A DNA stretch of 64,000 nucleotides from the NCBI GenBank assembly GCA_950097015.1, contig CATNEN010000032.1, forward strand, positions 2,332,501 through 2,396,500, in the 5' to 3' direction. The notes below the pieces were generated by a model that worked only from the letters and a program-made list of their open reading frames with translations, was not told where the DNA came from and did no database searches. Both the position numbers and the translations under genes were made by a program. This document shows, one piece after another, positions 29,452 to 42,100 of this stretch. Each line of letters starts with the position of its first letter. Position 1 is the stretch's first letter. Origin of the DNA: Macrostomum hystrix (Eukaryota > Platyhelminthes > Macrostomidae).

Positions 29452-31821
29452 ATGGCCGTGTTCAACGGTGCAAACCCAGTGCGACATCTGCAGTCTGCGA
29501 ACAGGTAGGCACAGCCTAACACAGCCGCGTAATCCTCCCTGTTAGACACTGCCGTCCCTGTTTGACACTGCCATCCGCTGTTAGACACTGCCGTCCCCTG
29601 TTAGACACTGCCGTCCCTGTTAGACACTGCCATCCGCTGTTAGACACTGCCATCCGCTGTTAGACACTGCCGTCCCCTGTTAGACACTGCCGTCCCCTGT
29701 TAGACACTGCCGTCCCTGTTAGACACTGCCATCCGCTGTTAGACACTGCCATCCGCTGTTAGACACTGCCGTCCCCTGTTAGACACTGCCGTCCCTGTTA
29801 GACACTGCCATCCGCTGTTAGACACTGCCATCCGCTGTTAGACACTGCCGTCCGCTGTTAGACACTGCCGTCCCCTGTTAGACACTGCCATCCGCTGTTA
29901 GACACTGCCGTCCCTGTTTGACACTGCAATCCGCTGTTAGACACTGCCGTCCCCTGTTAGACACTACCATCCCCTGTTATACACTGCCGTCCCTGTTTGA
30001 CACTGCCATCCGCTGTTAGACACTGCCGTCCCTGTTAGACACTGCCATCCGCTGTTAGACACTGCCGTCCCTGTTTGACACTGCCATCCGCTGTTAGACA
30101 CTGCCGTCCCCTGTTAGACACTGCCATCCCCTGTTAGACACTGCCGTCCCCTGTTAGAAACTGCCATCCACTGTTAGACACTGCCGTCCCCTGTTAGACA
30201 CTGCCATCCCCTGTTAGACACTGTTATCCGCTGTTAGACACTGCCGTCCCCTGTTAGACACTGCCATCCGCTGTTAGACACTGCCGTCCCCTGTTTGACA
30301 CTGCTATCCCCTGTTAGACACTGTTATCCCCTGTTAGACACTACCATCCCCTGTTAGACACTGCCGTCCCCTGTTAGACACTGCCATCCCCTTTTTGACA
30401 CTGCCATCCCCTGTTAGACACTGCCATCCCCTGTTAGACACTGCCATCCCCTGTTAGACACTGCCGTCCCCTGTTAGACACTGCCGTCCCCTGTTAGACA
30501 CTACCATCTCCTGTTATACACTACCATCCCCTGTTAGACACTGCCATCCCCTGTTAGACACTGCCGTCCCCTGTTAGACACTGCCATCCCCTGTTTGACA
30601 CTGCCATCCCCTGTTAGACACTGCCATCCCCTGTTAGACACTGCCGTCCCCTGTTAGACACTGCCATCCCCTTTTTGACACTGCCATCCCCTGTTAGACA
30701 CTGCCATCCCCTGTTAGACACTGCCATCCCCTGTTAGACACTGCCGTCCCCTGTTAGACACTGCCGTCCCCTGTTAGACACTACCATCTCCTGTTATACA
30801 CTACCATCCCCTGTTAGACACTGCCATCCCCTGTTAGACACTGCCGTCCCCTGTTTGACACTGCCATCCCCTGTTTGACACTGCCATCCCCTGTTAGACA
30901 CTGCCATCCCCTGTTAGACACTGCCGTCCCCTGTTAGACACTGCCATCCCCTGTTAGACACTGCCGTCCCCTGTTTGACACTGCCATCCCCTGTTTGACA
31001 CTGCCATCCCCTGTTAGACACTGCCATCCCCTGTTAGACACTGCCGTCCCCTGTTAGACACTGCCGTCCCCTGTTTGACACTGCCATCCCCTGTTAGACA
31101 CTGTCATCCCTGTTAGACACTGCCATCCCCTGTTAGACACTGTCATCCCCTGTTAGACGTATTAGAATATTTAAATTCTTGCAGATCTGTTTCTGCGCAG
31201 AATCAGCAGCATCAGCAGCAACAGCAGCAGATTGAGCCGCTACCAAAGCTACTGTGCTGTCCGCCGCCGACGCTGTTGTGCAACCGAGGACGCCACCGCT
31301 GCCGCCTGTTCCTCTTCCTGCTCAGCTTCTACTCCGGGTTGTTGGCCTTGACTGCCTCCGCCGCCGCCATGTCTGTCCTGCTGGCCCTGCAGCATCCTCG
31401 TTGGTCGGCGACCTACTCGCCAGTTTCATTGACTTCTTCTTGGTCAACCTCGCCGTGGCCATCGCCATGGCCGTCGCAGTCGCCATCATCGCCGACGATT
31501 GACTGGCAGCAGCCGCAGCCGCAGCAGCCGCAGATCTACCCGCTGATGCTGCTGGGCGGCGCTGTTCTGGGCGTCGGCCTGCTGCTCTCTGCCTACGTCA
31601 TAGCCTGCGACCTTCGCGGACGTCGGCTGGGCGCGTTTCGAAGAAAACGACGTGAGCGCGGTAGGCGACGATTGGAGGAGGAACCCGTCGGATTAGGCGC
31701 AGTCGGGATGCAGCACCCACCGGTGGACAATTATTGGGGATCGGTGATGGACAATGGGCAGGTGGGAATGCACTTGCCAGCGGTACCGCCAACACCTACG
31801 CTGCCTGAGCCTGTGATCTAG
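29452..31821 (+). CDS. Unrecognised two-pass membrane protein (2 exons, 229 aa)
   Basis: Exon 1, 29452-29504, starts MAVFNGANPVRHLQSAN and ends AACAG|GTAGGC with two bases held. Exon 2, 31185-31821, continues in phase (SVSAQNQQHQQ) and ends at TAG. A Gln tract is followed by a Cys cluster (LLCCPPPTLLC), TM1 about 59-86 (LFLFLLSFYSGLLALTASAA), a Trp/Pro/Ser loop (SSWSTSPWPSPWPSQ), TM2 about 136-159 (YPLMLLGGAVLGVGLLLSAY), a basic segment (RGRRLGAFRRKRRERG) and a Pro-rich tail. By the positive-inside rule the C-terminus is probably cytosolic, and the Cys cluster could be palmitoylated. I do not recognise the family. The single intron is filled by a 20-bp minisatellite. Confidence 0.7.
29530..31165. 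repeat. 20-bp minisatellite, about 82 copies
   Basis: Unit TTAGACACTGCCATCCCCTG, alternating CCATCC/CCGTCC and TTAG/TTTG. The left part has 19-bp and CCGC variants. A 240-bp stretch at 30360-30590 is nearly repeated at 30600-30830, showing a block duplication. Confidence 0.97.
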
Positions 31822-31844
31822 CTGCATGACTGCTAGCTTGCTCC

Positions 31845-31847
<3 letters not shown>

Positions 31848-31877
<30 letters not shown>

Positions 31878-31908
31878 GTTTGTTTGTTTGTTTGTTTGTT
31901 TGTTTGTT
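31848..31908. repeat. Compound (TTAG)n(TTTG)n microsatellite in a 3' UTR
   Basis: About seven TTAG then about eight TTTG, 27 bp after the stop of the two-pass membrane protein gene. Confidence 0.9.
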
Positions 31909-32161
31909 ACAGTTTTTTTATCAAGTCAGATAAGTTCACTTACTTGTTATGTTTTGACCATCGTACTCTGATATTTATACCATAATTTTTACTATAAGTA
32001 GTGAAGCTGTGAAGCTGTTACTCCTGCTAAAAATCTCGGAAATTTTGCTAATCATTTTGGCATCAACACAGCTAACGCTCGGAAAATACTTACCTACAAG
32101 TGACCTCATTGCTTTAATACAGCTTTCTCTTTATATCTTAGAATCTTTGCACACAGTTGTA

Positions 32162-32167
32162 AATAAA
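32162..32167 (+). terminator. Possible polyadenylation signal
   Basis: AATAAA, 341 bp after the stop of the membrane protein gene. Confidence 0.45.
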
Positions 32168-32489
32168 GATGAGCTATTTTTGTTTTATAAAACTTTGTAC
32201 TATTCCTAAAATCTGCCTTGCCACAACATGTCCGAGTCTATGTGCCGCTAACAACAAATTTAAGAATGTTGCACTAAGTTGTCTCTGTACCAGTCCAACC
32301 CACACTCCTGCCCCAGCTTGTCACCCATTTCACCCATTTAGCAACAGAATTAAAAATGACGAATAAGGCACACATATAGATTAGGATCAGCGTGTAACTG
32401 ACAGTCGAAACGTATGATTTTCAAAGCAACCAGTTCATTTTCTATGCAACTAAAGTTGAATGTCACCGTCATCGAAAGGTCTTCTATCG

Positions 32490-32942
32490 TCAGGATCGGC
32501 GCTCCTTCCTGAACCACGCTATGAATTCCTCCGTCTTGAAGGTGGTCAGCTCGCGCCCGATGGCTTGATGGTACTGCCTCAAATCGTTTTTGTAGACCCC
32601 CAGAGCCACCCGCTTGCCGATGTTGGTGGCAAAATAGCGCTCAACCTCCGAGAACGTCATCTCCCCAGTTTCCTTCCGGTCGAGGCTTTCAAAAACCAGC
32701 CGCCAGGTCTCCTCCTCGCGCTCGCTCTCCGGGTAGATGTCCAGAAGCAGCATGTACTCGCGCCTAGTGATCTTGCCATCTCGGTTGGTGTCCAAGATCT
32801 CAAACATATTGGCAGCCGATGAGTCGTCCAGGCCGTCGCGCTGGCAGGCAGCCTTCAAGCCGTCGAATGTGAAGAAGCCTTTGCAATCGGTGTCGATCTC
32901 TGTGAACCAGCGGAGCAGCTGCAGTTTGTCAGGACGGGACAT
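32490..32942 (-). CDS. Small EF-hand calcium-binding protein
   Basis: ATG at 32942 (MSRPDKLQLLRWFTEID), stop at 32490, 150 residues. Loop 2, DTNRDGKITRRE, is a canonical EF-hand loop (Asp1, Asn3, Asp5, Gly6, Ile8, Glu12). Loop 1, DTDCKGFFTFDG, is degenerate (Lys5, Asp12). Loop 3, DRKETGEMTFSE, is partial (Lys3, Thr5). The C-terminal lobe shows no fourth loop. The upstream sequence TATTTCAG|TGATTGGC at 32971 looks like an acceptor and the frame stays open to it, so a short 5' exon may supply a few more residues (IGSDVLRET). It resembles the small EF-hand proteins common in invertebrates; the specific family is unknown. Confidence 0.75.
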   Translation of the reverse strand: MSRPDKLQLLRWFTEIDTDCKGFFTFDGLKAACQRDGLDDSSAANMFEILDTNRDGKITRREYMLLLDIYPESEREEETWRLVFESLDRKETGEMTFSEVERYFATNIGKRVALGVYKNDLRQYHQAIGRELTTFKTEEFIAWFRKERRS

Positions 32943-32999
32943 TGTCTCTCGTAGCACATCGCTGCCAATCACTGAAATACACTGCTGAGAGAACTTTTC

Positions 33000-33435
33000 C
33001 TATTGAGACCGAAAATTGGTGAGCTAGTTTGTTTTAGCCATAGACTTTTGGTAATGACCTAATTATAGATACGGATAATGCTAATTTATTTTCGTTTAAT
33101 GAATGCCACTACTGACTTATACTGAGACAATTTCCAACCTCATAGGATTCAGTGGATCTTGAGGAACATTTTATGCTCGGTATTCTGCTGAAAAAGTGGA
33201 AAAATATTTACTGCTAATAATAAAAGTAATGCTAATATACCAATATGCCAATATTGATTGGCTGCAGAGGGCTTCACCTCGTTTCAGCCCGAGAAGCCTA
33301 TCCATATTAGTGTTGTAGTTAGCGGGCGTGAAACGCGTTTCAAATCTAAAGAATTCGACCATAGACAACAGCAGAGGGCGGGCTGTTGTTAGTTTCAACC
33401 TATTTAGGCTAACTACTACAACTAACTACTCAGCC
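33000..33435. other. Upstream region of the EF-hand gene
   Basis: AT-rich unique sequence; any 5' exon of the EF-hand gene should lie here, but none could be fixed. Confidence 0.4.
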
Positions 33436-33436
33436 G

Positions 33437-34008
33437 AACTACTCACTCATGCTACTCACTCATGCTACTCACTCATGCTACTCACTCATGCTACTCACTC
33501 ATGCTACTCACTCATGCTACTCACTCATGCTACTCACTCATGCTACTCACTCATGCTACTCACTCATGCTACTCACTCATGCTACTCACTCATGCTACTC
33601 ACTCATGCTACTCAGTCACACTACTCACTCATGCTACTCACTCATGCTACTCACTCATGCTACTCACTCATGCTACTCACTCATGCTACTCACTCATGCT
33701 ACTCACTCATGCTACTCACTCATGCTACTCAGTCACACTACTCACTCATGCTACTCACTCATGCTACTCACTCATGCTACTCACTCATGCTACTCACTCA
33801 TGCTACTCACTCATGCTACTCACTCATGCTACTCATTCATGCTACTCACTCATGCTACTCATTCATGCTACTCATTCATGCTACTCATTCATGCTACTCA
33901 CTCATGCTACTCATTCATGCTACTCACTCATGCTACTCACTCATGCTACTTACTCATGCTACTCACTCATGCTACTCACTCATGCTACTCAGTCACACTA
34001 CTCACTAG
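33437..34008. repeat. 13-bp minisatellite, about 44 copies
   Basis: Unit CTACTCACTCATG with CAGTCACA, ATTCATG and TTACTC variants. Because 13 is not a multiple of 3, each plus frame cycles through the same peptide (SCYSLMLLTHATH); none is a gene. Confidence 0.96.
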
Positions 34009-34009
34009 T

Positions 34010-34530
34010 TGAGTTGCTTGCTGCTCAAATTTAGAAAGCAATCGTCCTAGATTGCATTCAAGGATTCAGAGAGGCGGTAAAAGATCGGCAGAAATGGCTG
34101 CACGAATGGATGGGAGATCTGTTCTCTGCGGGGATAAACGGCGGGAGAGAGATTGGATGGCTGCTTCCTCATTTCTTGGATTGCTTAGTTCCGCTAGCAA
34201 CTGGCCCCCCGGGTTCGCAGCAGCCATAGCGGCGGAGGCAGGCAATGGGCCAATTTTCTGCTAATACAGAAGATTACAGATGGGTTTGTGTGTGTGTGCG
34301 TGTGCAGTGCATGCAGTGCGCATAGTTCCTATAAGCATGCGAGAGAAGCATGGGCTCACACAGACCCAATATGCACTTGCATCTAGCTGAGAAAGCGGCT
34401 ACTCTGAATAACAGACCTATCTATATTAATAAAAATGTAGGTACTAGAAATCTCATTACATGATTGAGCCAACTTTGTTTCTGCATTGCAGATATTGTAC
34501 TTTAGGCTTTGTTAGTTCCACACCTAACTT
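34010..34530. other. Intergenic
   Basis: Short GC-richer patch (34050-34260) with a 70-codon plus frame lacking any recognisable motif, then a TG-rich stretch (34280-34305). No gene is supported. Confidence 0.5.
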
Positions 34531-34534
34531 AGTC

Positions 34535-35325
34535 TCATCCAGTGTTCTCATGCTCAGCTCACACCAGTCTCATCCAGTGTTCTCATGCTCAGCTCACACC
34601 AGTCTCATCCAGTGTTCTCATGCTCAGCTCACACCAGTCTCATCCAGTGTTCTCATGCTCAGCTCACACCAGTCTCATCCAGTGTTCTCATGCTCAGCTC
34701 ACACCAGTCTCACCCAGTGTTCTCATGCTCAGCTCACACCAGTCTCACCCAGTGTTCTCATACTCAGCTCACGCCAGTCTCATCCAGTGTTCTCATGCTC
34801 AGCTCACACCAGTCTCATCCAGTGTTCTCATGCTCAGCTCACACCAGTCTCACCCAGTGTTCTCATGCTCAGCTCACACCAGTCTCATCCAGTGTTCTCA
34901 TGCTCAGCTCACACCAGTCTCACCCAGTGTTCTCATGCTCAGCTCACACCAGTGTCATCCAGTGTTCTCATGCTCAGCTCACACCAGTCTCACCCAGTGT
35001 TCTCATGCTCAGCTCACACCAGTCTCATCCAGTGTTCTCATGCTCAGCTCACACCAGTCTCACCCAGTGTTCTCATGCTCAGCTCACACCAGTGTCATCC
35101 AGTGTTCTCATGCTCAGCTCACACCAGTCTCACCCAGTGTTCTCATGCTCAGCTCACACCAGTCTCATCCAGTGTTCTCATGCTCAGCTCACACCAGTCT
35201 CACCCAGTGTTCTCATGCTCAGCTCACACCAGTCTCATCCAGTGTTCTCATGCTCAGCTCACACCAGTCTCATCCAGTGTTCTCATGCTCAGCTCACCCA
35301 GTCTCATCCAGTGTTCTCATACTCA
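34535..35325. repeat. 35-bp minisatellite, about 22 copies
   Basis: Unit includes CATCCAGTGTTCTCATGC and TCAGCTCACACCAGTCT; CATCC/CACCC alternate. Open in all plus frames. Confidence 0.97.
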
Positions 35326-35339
35326 GCTCATCTCTCAGA

Positions 35340-36320
35340 TCCATTAGCGAGTTTCTAAATAGACAATTGTAGCGTTGCATCAGTTGAGCTTGAGTCCGTT
35401 GCAATGATTAAGAATGAGTATAAACAATCCGACAATACCATCGGGTCAACAGTTTGTTAGGTTACGAGTATATTATTGAGTTGTTTGTGACGGATGTAAA
35501 ACAGATGAAATAGTAAACTATTATAAAATATATAACAATAAGCTGCTGAACGTTAGGCCGAGCATTGTTTGAAATTAAATCACAATGATTGCTCACAAAT
35601 AAACAAAATTATGCGGCAAACTAAAACATTACAGCTCACAGGTGTCTAGCAAAAAACTGACAGAAAAACACAAAAGCATATATTTAATAGACAAAGAGAA
35701 AAAATAATATTAATTAATTAACAGACATAGATACTTTGCGATATTTATCTATTTTAAAAAGTCGAAAATGTAATAATTAAATATTTATATGTAAATAACA
35801 AATAAATAATTAATTGATTAATTAATTAATTATAATTATATAAATAGTTATATAAATAATTAATTAATAATAAAAAAAAAAAAGAAAAAAAAAAAACTAA
35901 TTCGTACATTTTTTTCCTTCGAAATATTTATTCGTCAATAAATTATACTATTTTTTTTTTAATTAATTGATGAAATTTATGAATTTAATTAACTGACAAT
36001 ATTTATATAAATTGTAAACCAAACATCTAAAGCATGATACGGTTAGATACAAAGTCTATGCTATAAAGTTTAAATTGCAGCTTTATTAAATTAAGCTTAA
36101 ATTAAAACAAACAGTAAACGAGTATTAAATAGAATTGGTTATGAGAAAAATTCATGCATCAGTGAAATGAAAACGCCATCGGTTTACAGTATTTTGTTCG
36201 CTTAAATGAGTCAATCTTTTTTTAACAAACAGTTTTTATTAAAAAAAGCACAACAAATGCTGACAATTGAAATGAACGCTAAGCAGGTACAATAGATAAT
36301 TGTTCAATACTACACGCTTA
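35340..36320. other. AT-rich intergenic spacer
   Basis: Very AT-rich, with TTAATTAA-type runs (35790-35870) and an A tract (35870-35895). No gene recognised. Confidence 0.6.
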
Positions 36321-36339
36321 CACGAGGAGAGAATGAGTG

Positions 36340-36795
36340 CGGATAGTAGAGTAGGACAATGAAGAGAATGAGGGGAAGAATGAGTGGAAGAATGAGGGGA
36401 AGAATGAGGGGAAGATGAGTGGAAGAATGAGAAGAAGAATGAGAGGAAGAATGAGGGGAAGATGAGAGGAATAATGAGGGAAAGAATGAGGGGAAGAATG
36501 AGGGGAAGATGAGTGGAAGAATGAGAGGAAGAATGAGGGGAAGAATGAGGGGAAGATGAGTGGAAGAATGAGAGGAAGAATGAGAGGAAGAATGAGGGGA
36601 AGAATGAGTGGAAGAATGAGAGGGAGAATTAGGTTAAGAAAGAGGGGAAGAATTAGGTGAAGAATGAGGGGAAGAATGAGGTAGAAAATAAGGGGGAGAA
36701 CTAGGTTAAGAATGAGGGGAAGAATGAGGTAGAAAATGAGGGGGAGAATTAGGTTAAGAATGAGGGGAAGAATGAGGGAAAGAATGAGGCAAGCA
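36340..36795. repeat. Degenerate 12-bp purine-rich repeat
   Basis: Variants of GGAAGAATGAGG, with a strand that is almost pure purine except for T. Longer GGTTAAGAA and GGTAGAAAA blocks occur at 36630-36770. Confidence 0.9.
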
Positions 36796-36799
36796 GGAA

Positions 36800-37225
36800 T
36801 AGGCGAGATAGGAGACAAAATTGCTAACCAGACGTGCGCAAAAAGCGGAGAAAGCAAAACAAAACGAGAAATATTATCCCTTTACAAGAAACTTTCGATG
36901 AGGGCTAAACGTTTTCAGGTAGAGTAAAATAAGACAACAGTTTTTGTTAAGCCCCGTGCTGATAAAGACAGAATTTATAACAAAAAATCAGCGGCAAAAC
37001 ACAGGGCAGCAAGAAGCTGCACTCGCGAAGTACAATAGTCGATAGAATACTTAAAAACACACGTTAACAGAACTCGCTCTGCGCAGACAAAGGTGTAGAA
37101 AATGTAAAGCCATCACGATAACAGCTCATATTTATGTAGAAAAATGTACACGAGGCATTATTAAACGTTTCGACAAAAAACTTTCGAAACAACTCGCAAT
37201 CTTGAATATAATTCGATTGAATTGA
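36800..37225. other. Intergenic
   Basis: Unique AT-rich DNA with no recognised feature. Confidence 0.6.
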
Positions 37226-37237
37226 ATGAGGCCGTCT

Positions 37238-37715
37238 TAGAGTGAGGGTGAGATTTAGAGTGAGCAGAGGGTGAGATTTAGAGTGAGTAGAGGGTGAGAT
37301 TTAGAGTGAGCAGAGGGTGAGATTTAGAGTGAGCAGAGGGTGAGATTTAGAGTGAGTAGAGGGTGAGATTTAGAGTGAGCAGAGGGTGAGATTTAGAGTG
37401 AGTAGAGGGTGAGATTTATAGTGAGCAGAGGGTGAGATTTAGAGTGAGTAGAGGGTGAGATTTATAGTGAGCAGAGGGCGAGATTTAGAGTGAGTAGAGG
37501 GTGAGATTTATAGTGAGCAGAGGGTGAGATTTAGAGTGAGCAGAGGGTGAGATTTATAGTGAGCAGAGGGTGAGATTTAGAGTGAGTAGAGGGTGAGATT
37601 TATAGTGAGCAGAGGGCGAGATTTAGAGTGAGCAGAGGGTGAGATTTAGAGTGAGCAGAGGGTGAGATTTAGAGTGAGTGGAGGGTGAGATTTAGTTTGA
37701 GCAGAGGGTGAGATT
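37238..37715. repeat. 23-bp minisatellite, about 21 copies
   Basis: Unit core GAGTGAGCAGAGGGTGAG plus ATTTA; AGCAGAG/AGTAGAG and AGAGTG/ATAGTG variants alternate. Confidence 0.96.
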
Positions 37716-38020
37716 ATAGAATATCTCGACTATGCTGCATAGAACGGCTTTGAAAGTTAGTTGGTCGTATTAAGGCCGGTATATTTTGATCATTATGGTG
37801 GACTTTCACGAAAATCGGGCATTCGGTTTGGGGACTATCGTGAAGTAGGCAATGGATATTTGAAATACCCCTGCGGTTCTTCCCAAGGGGGAAAATAACT
37901 TGGTCTTACTAATAATAAGTCTTGCAATTAAAGTGCGAATTCCGAGCCAGTCCTTGTCTTCAATCAATTGCCTAAATATCAATAGGAAAGAAAAATAAAT
38001 ATTTATATACGCTGCTAAAG
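37716..38020. other. Intergenic, 3' side of the Gly/Ser-rich exon
   Basis: Unique DNA; no AATAAA was found on the minus strand close to the stop at 38021. Confidence 0.5.
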
Positions 38021-38206
38021 CTACATCTGCCCGCCATCACGAACTGGCTTTGGCAGCGAGCCAGACTGCGGCACCGGCCTCTTGCCGCCGACCATTGGGA
38101 ATCCACCGGCTGAGGCTTCCGGCGACGGCGAGCCGGAGCCACCGGCGCCACCGAGGCTGCCGACGAGAGCTCCGGTGCCATTGCCGCCGTTTGTGGAGGC
38201 GGCGTT
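38021..38206 (-). CDS. Isolated Gly/Ser/Pro-rich terminal exon, parent gene unclear
   Basis: On the minus strand an acceptor TTTCAG precedes [20 protein letters not shown] and the frame ends [13 protein letters not shown]-stop (61 residues). GC content and codon use resemble exons elsewhere in the window, and the acceptor is good. It may be the last exon of a gene whose upstream parts lie beyond the repeat fields. The nearest upstream minus gene is the alpha-catulin-like one, whose last exon also ends in phase 0, but 12 kb lies between. Alternatively the frame continues through the adjoining 15-bp array as a Ser-Pro-Val-Pro-Ser repeat. Confidence 0.4.
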   Translation of the reverse strand, partial: NAASTNGGNGTGALVGSLGGAGGSGSPSPEASAGGFPMVGGKRPVPQSGSLPKPVRDGGQM

Positions 38207-38225
38207 CTGAAATGGACGGATAATA

Positions 38226-38766
38226 TGGACTGGAGATGAAGGGACTGGAGATGAAGGGACTGGAGATGAAGGGACTGGAGATGAAGGGACTGGAGATGCA
38301 GGGACTGGAGATGAAGGGACTGGAGATGAAGGGACTGGAGATGAAGGGACTGGAGATGAAGGGACTGGAGATGAAGGGACTGGAGATGAAGGGACTGGAG
38401 ATGAAGGGACTGGAGATGAAGGGACTGGAGATGAAGGGACTGGAGATGAAGGGACTGGAGATGAAGGGACTGGAGATGAAGGGACTGGAGATGAAGGGAC
38501 TGGAGATGAAGGGACTGGAGATGAAGGGACTGGAGATGAAGGGACTGGAGATGAAGGGACTGGAGATGAAGGGACTGGAGATGAAGGGACTGGAGATGAA
38601 GGGACTGGAGATGAAGGGACTGGAGATGAAGGGACTGGAGATGAAGGGACTGGAGATGAAGGGACTGGAGATGAAGGGACTGGAGATGAAGGGACTGGAG
38701 ATGAAGGGACTGGAGATGAAGGGACTGGAGATGAAGGGACTGGAGATGAAGGGACTGGAGATGAAT
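38226..38766. repeat. Near-perfect 15-bp minisatellite, 36 copies
   Basis: Unit GATGAAGGGACTGGA with a single variant (GATGCAGGG at about 38296). On the minus strand it is open and could read SPVPS repeats into the Gly/Ser-rich exon. Confidence 0.98.
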
Positions 38767-39136
38767 TAGGAGATTGTAAACTTGCAAATTGGCAAACAGT
38801 CAGCAAGCAGTGTAGGGCCCTAGTATTTTTTGTTGTGAATCGCAGAGTAAAGTTCTCAGCCAGCTCACACTGAGGCTTTCGAGTTGAAAATTCAGACGAC
38901 CAAAGAAGGGCCGAATAAATTAATCAGGGCGGAGACTGAGGGCCCGGTAACCGAGCCGTTCAGAATTCGAACGGAGAGGAAGGGAGAGGGGAGATGGGAG
39001 AGAGGAGATCCAAGAGCAGGTCAATGGGGGATTTATAAACCTGACTGCATGATTAAACGGTCAGCCATTTCAAAAGACAGTTGCGGATTTTTGTCATCCG
39101 AGACTTTTATGTTATTTCAATGGTATGCACTTCCCA
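38767..39136. other. Spacer between two arrays
   Basis: Unique sequence; an 89-codon plus frame (38884-39153) has no recognisable features and runs into the next array. Confidence 0.5.
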
Positions 39137-42100
39137 TTCTGAATCTCATCTAAATCTCCCATTCTCACTCTAATCCAAATCTCCCATTTTCACTCTAACC
39201 CAAATCTCCCATTCTCACTCTAATCCAAATCTCCCATTCTCACTCTAGTCCAAATCTCCCATTCTCACTCTAATCCAAATCTCCCATTCTCACTCTCATC
39301 CAAATCTCCCATTCTCACTCTCACCCAAATCTCCCATTCTCACTCTAATCCAAATCTCCCATTCTCACTCTAATCCAAATCTCCCATTCTCACTCTAAAC
39401 CCAATCTCCCATTCTCACTCTCACCCAAATCTCCCATTTTCACTCTAACCCAAATCTCCCATTCTCACTCTAATCCAAATCTCCCATTCTCACTCTAAAC
39501 CCAATCTCCCATTCTCACTCTAATCCAAATCTCCCATTCTCACTCTCATCCAAATCTCCCATTCTCACTCTCACCCAAATCTCCCATTCTCACTCTAATC
39601 CAAATCTCCCATTCTCACTCTAATCCAAATCTCCCATTCTCACTCTAAACCCAATCTCCCATTCTCACTCTAAACCCAATCTCCCATTCTCACTCTAATC
39701 CAAATCTCCCATTTTCACTCTCATCTAAATGTCCCATTCTCACTCTAATCCAAATCTCCCATTTTCACTCTAATCCAAATCTCCCATTTTCACTCTAACC
39801 CAAATCTCCCATTCTCACTCTAGTCCAAATCTCCCATTCTCACTCTAATCCAAATCTCCCATTCTCACTCTAAACCCAATCTCCCATTCTCACTCTAATC
39901 CAAATCTCCCATTCTCACTCTCATCTAAATGTCCCATTCTCACTCTAATCCAAATCTCCCATTTTCACTCTAACCCAAATCTCCCATTCTCACTCTAGTC
40001 CAAATCTCCCATTCTCACTCTAATCCAAATCTCCCATTCTCACTCTCACCCAAATCTCCCATTCTCACTCTCATCTAAATGTCCCATTCTCACTCTAATC
40101 CAAATCTCCCATTCTCACTCTAATCCAAATCTCCCATTTTCACTCTAACCCAAATCTCCCATTCTCACTCTAGTCCAAATCTCCCATTCTCACTCTAATC
40201 CAAATCTCCCATTTTCACTCTAACCGAAATCTCCCATTCTCACTCTAGTCCAAATCTCCCATTCTCACTCTAATCCAAATCTCCCATTTTCACTCTAATC
40301 CAAATCTCCCATTCTCACTCTCATCCAAATCTCCCATTCTCACTCTCACCCAAATCTCCCATTCTCACTCTAATCCAAATCTCCCATTCTCACTCTAATC
40401 CAAATCTCCCATTCTCACTCTAAACCCAATCTCCCATTCTCACTCTAATCCAAATCTCCCATTCTCACTCTCATGCAAATCTCCCATTCTCACTCTCACC
40501 CAAATCTCCCATTCTCACTCTAATCCAAATCTCCCATTCTCACTCTAATCCAAATCTCCCATTCTCACTCTAAACCCAATCTCCCATTCTCACTCTCATC
40601 TAAATGTCCCATTCTCACTCTAATCCAAATCTCCCATTCTCACTCTAAACCCAATCTCCCATTCTCACTCTAATCCAAATCTCCCATTCTCATTCTCATC
40701 TAAATGTCCCATTCTCACTCTAATCCAAATCTCCCATTTTCACTCTAACCCAAATCTCCCATTCTCACTCTAGTCCAAATCTCCCATTCTCACTCTAATC
40801 CAAATCTCCCATTCTCACTCTAAACCCAATCTCCCATTCTCACTCTAATCCAAATCTCCCATTCTCACTCTCATCTAAATGTCCCATTCTCACTCTAATC
40901 CAAATCTCCCATTTTCACTCTAACCCAAATCTCCCATTCTCACTCTAGTCCAAATCTCCCATTCTCACTCTAATCCAAATCTCCCATTCTCACTCTCACC
41001 CAAATCTCCCATTCTCACTCTCATCTAAATGTCCCATTCTCACTCTAATCCAAATCTCCCATTCTCACTCTAAACCCAATCTCCCATTCTCACTCTAATC
41101 CAAATCTCCCATTCTCACTCTCATCTAAATGTCCCATTCTCACTCTAATCCAAATCTCCCATTCTCACTCTAAACCCAATCTCCCATTCTCACTCTAATC
41201 CAAATCTCCCATTCTCACTCTCATCTAAATGTCCCATTCTCACTCTAGTCCAAATCTCCCATTTTCACTCTAACCCAAATCTCCCATTCTCACTCTAGTC
41301 CAAATCTCCCATTCTCACTCTAAACCCAATCTCCCATTCTCACTCTAATCCAAATCTCCCATTCTCACTCTCATCTAAATGTCCCATTCTCACTCTAATC
41401 CAAATCTCCCATTCTCACTCTAAACCCAATCTCCCATTCTCACTCTAATCCAAATCTCCCATTCTCACTCTCATCTAAATGTCCCATTCTCACTCTAGTC
41501 CAAATCTCCCATTTTCACTCTAACCCAAATCTCCCATTCTCACTCTAGTCCAAATCTCCCATTCTCACTCTAATCCAAATCTCCCATTCTCACTCTAAAC
41601 CCAATCTCCCATTCTCACTCTAATCCAAATCTCCCATTCTCACTCTCATCTAAATGTCCCATTCTCACTCTAATCCAAATCTCCCATTTTCACTCTAACC
41701 CAAATCTCCCATTCTCACTCTAGTCCAAATCTCCCATTCTCACTCTAATCCAAATCTCCCATTTTCACTCTAACCCAAATCTCCCATTCTCACTCTAGTC
41801 CAAATCTCCCATTCTCACTCTAATCCAAATCTCCCATTTTCACTCTAACCCAAATCTCCCATTTTCACTCTAACCGAAATCTCCCATTCTCACTCTAATC
41901 CAAATCTCCCATTCTCACTCTCATCTAAATGTCCCATTCTCACTCTAATCCAAATCTCCCATTCTCACTCTAAACCCAATCTCCCATTCTCACTCTAATC
42001 CAAATCTCCCATTCTCACTCTCATCTAAATGTCCCATTCTCACTCTAGTCCAAATCTCCCATTTTCACTCTAACCCAAATCTCCCATTCTCACTCTAGTC

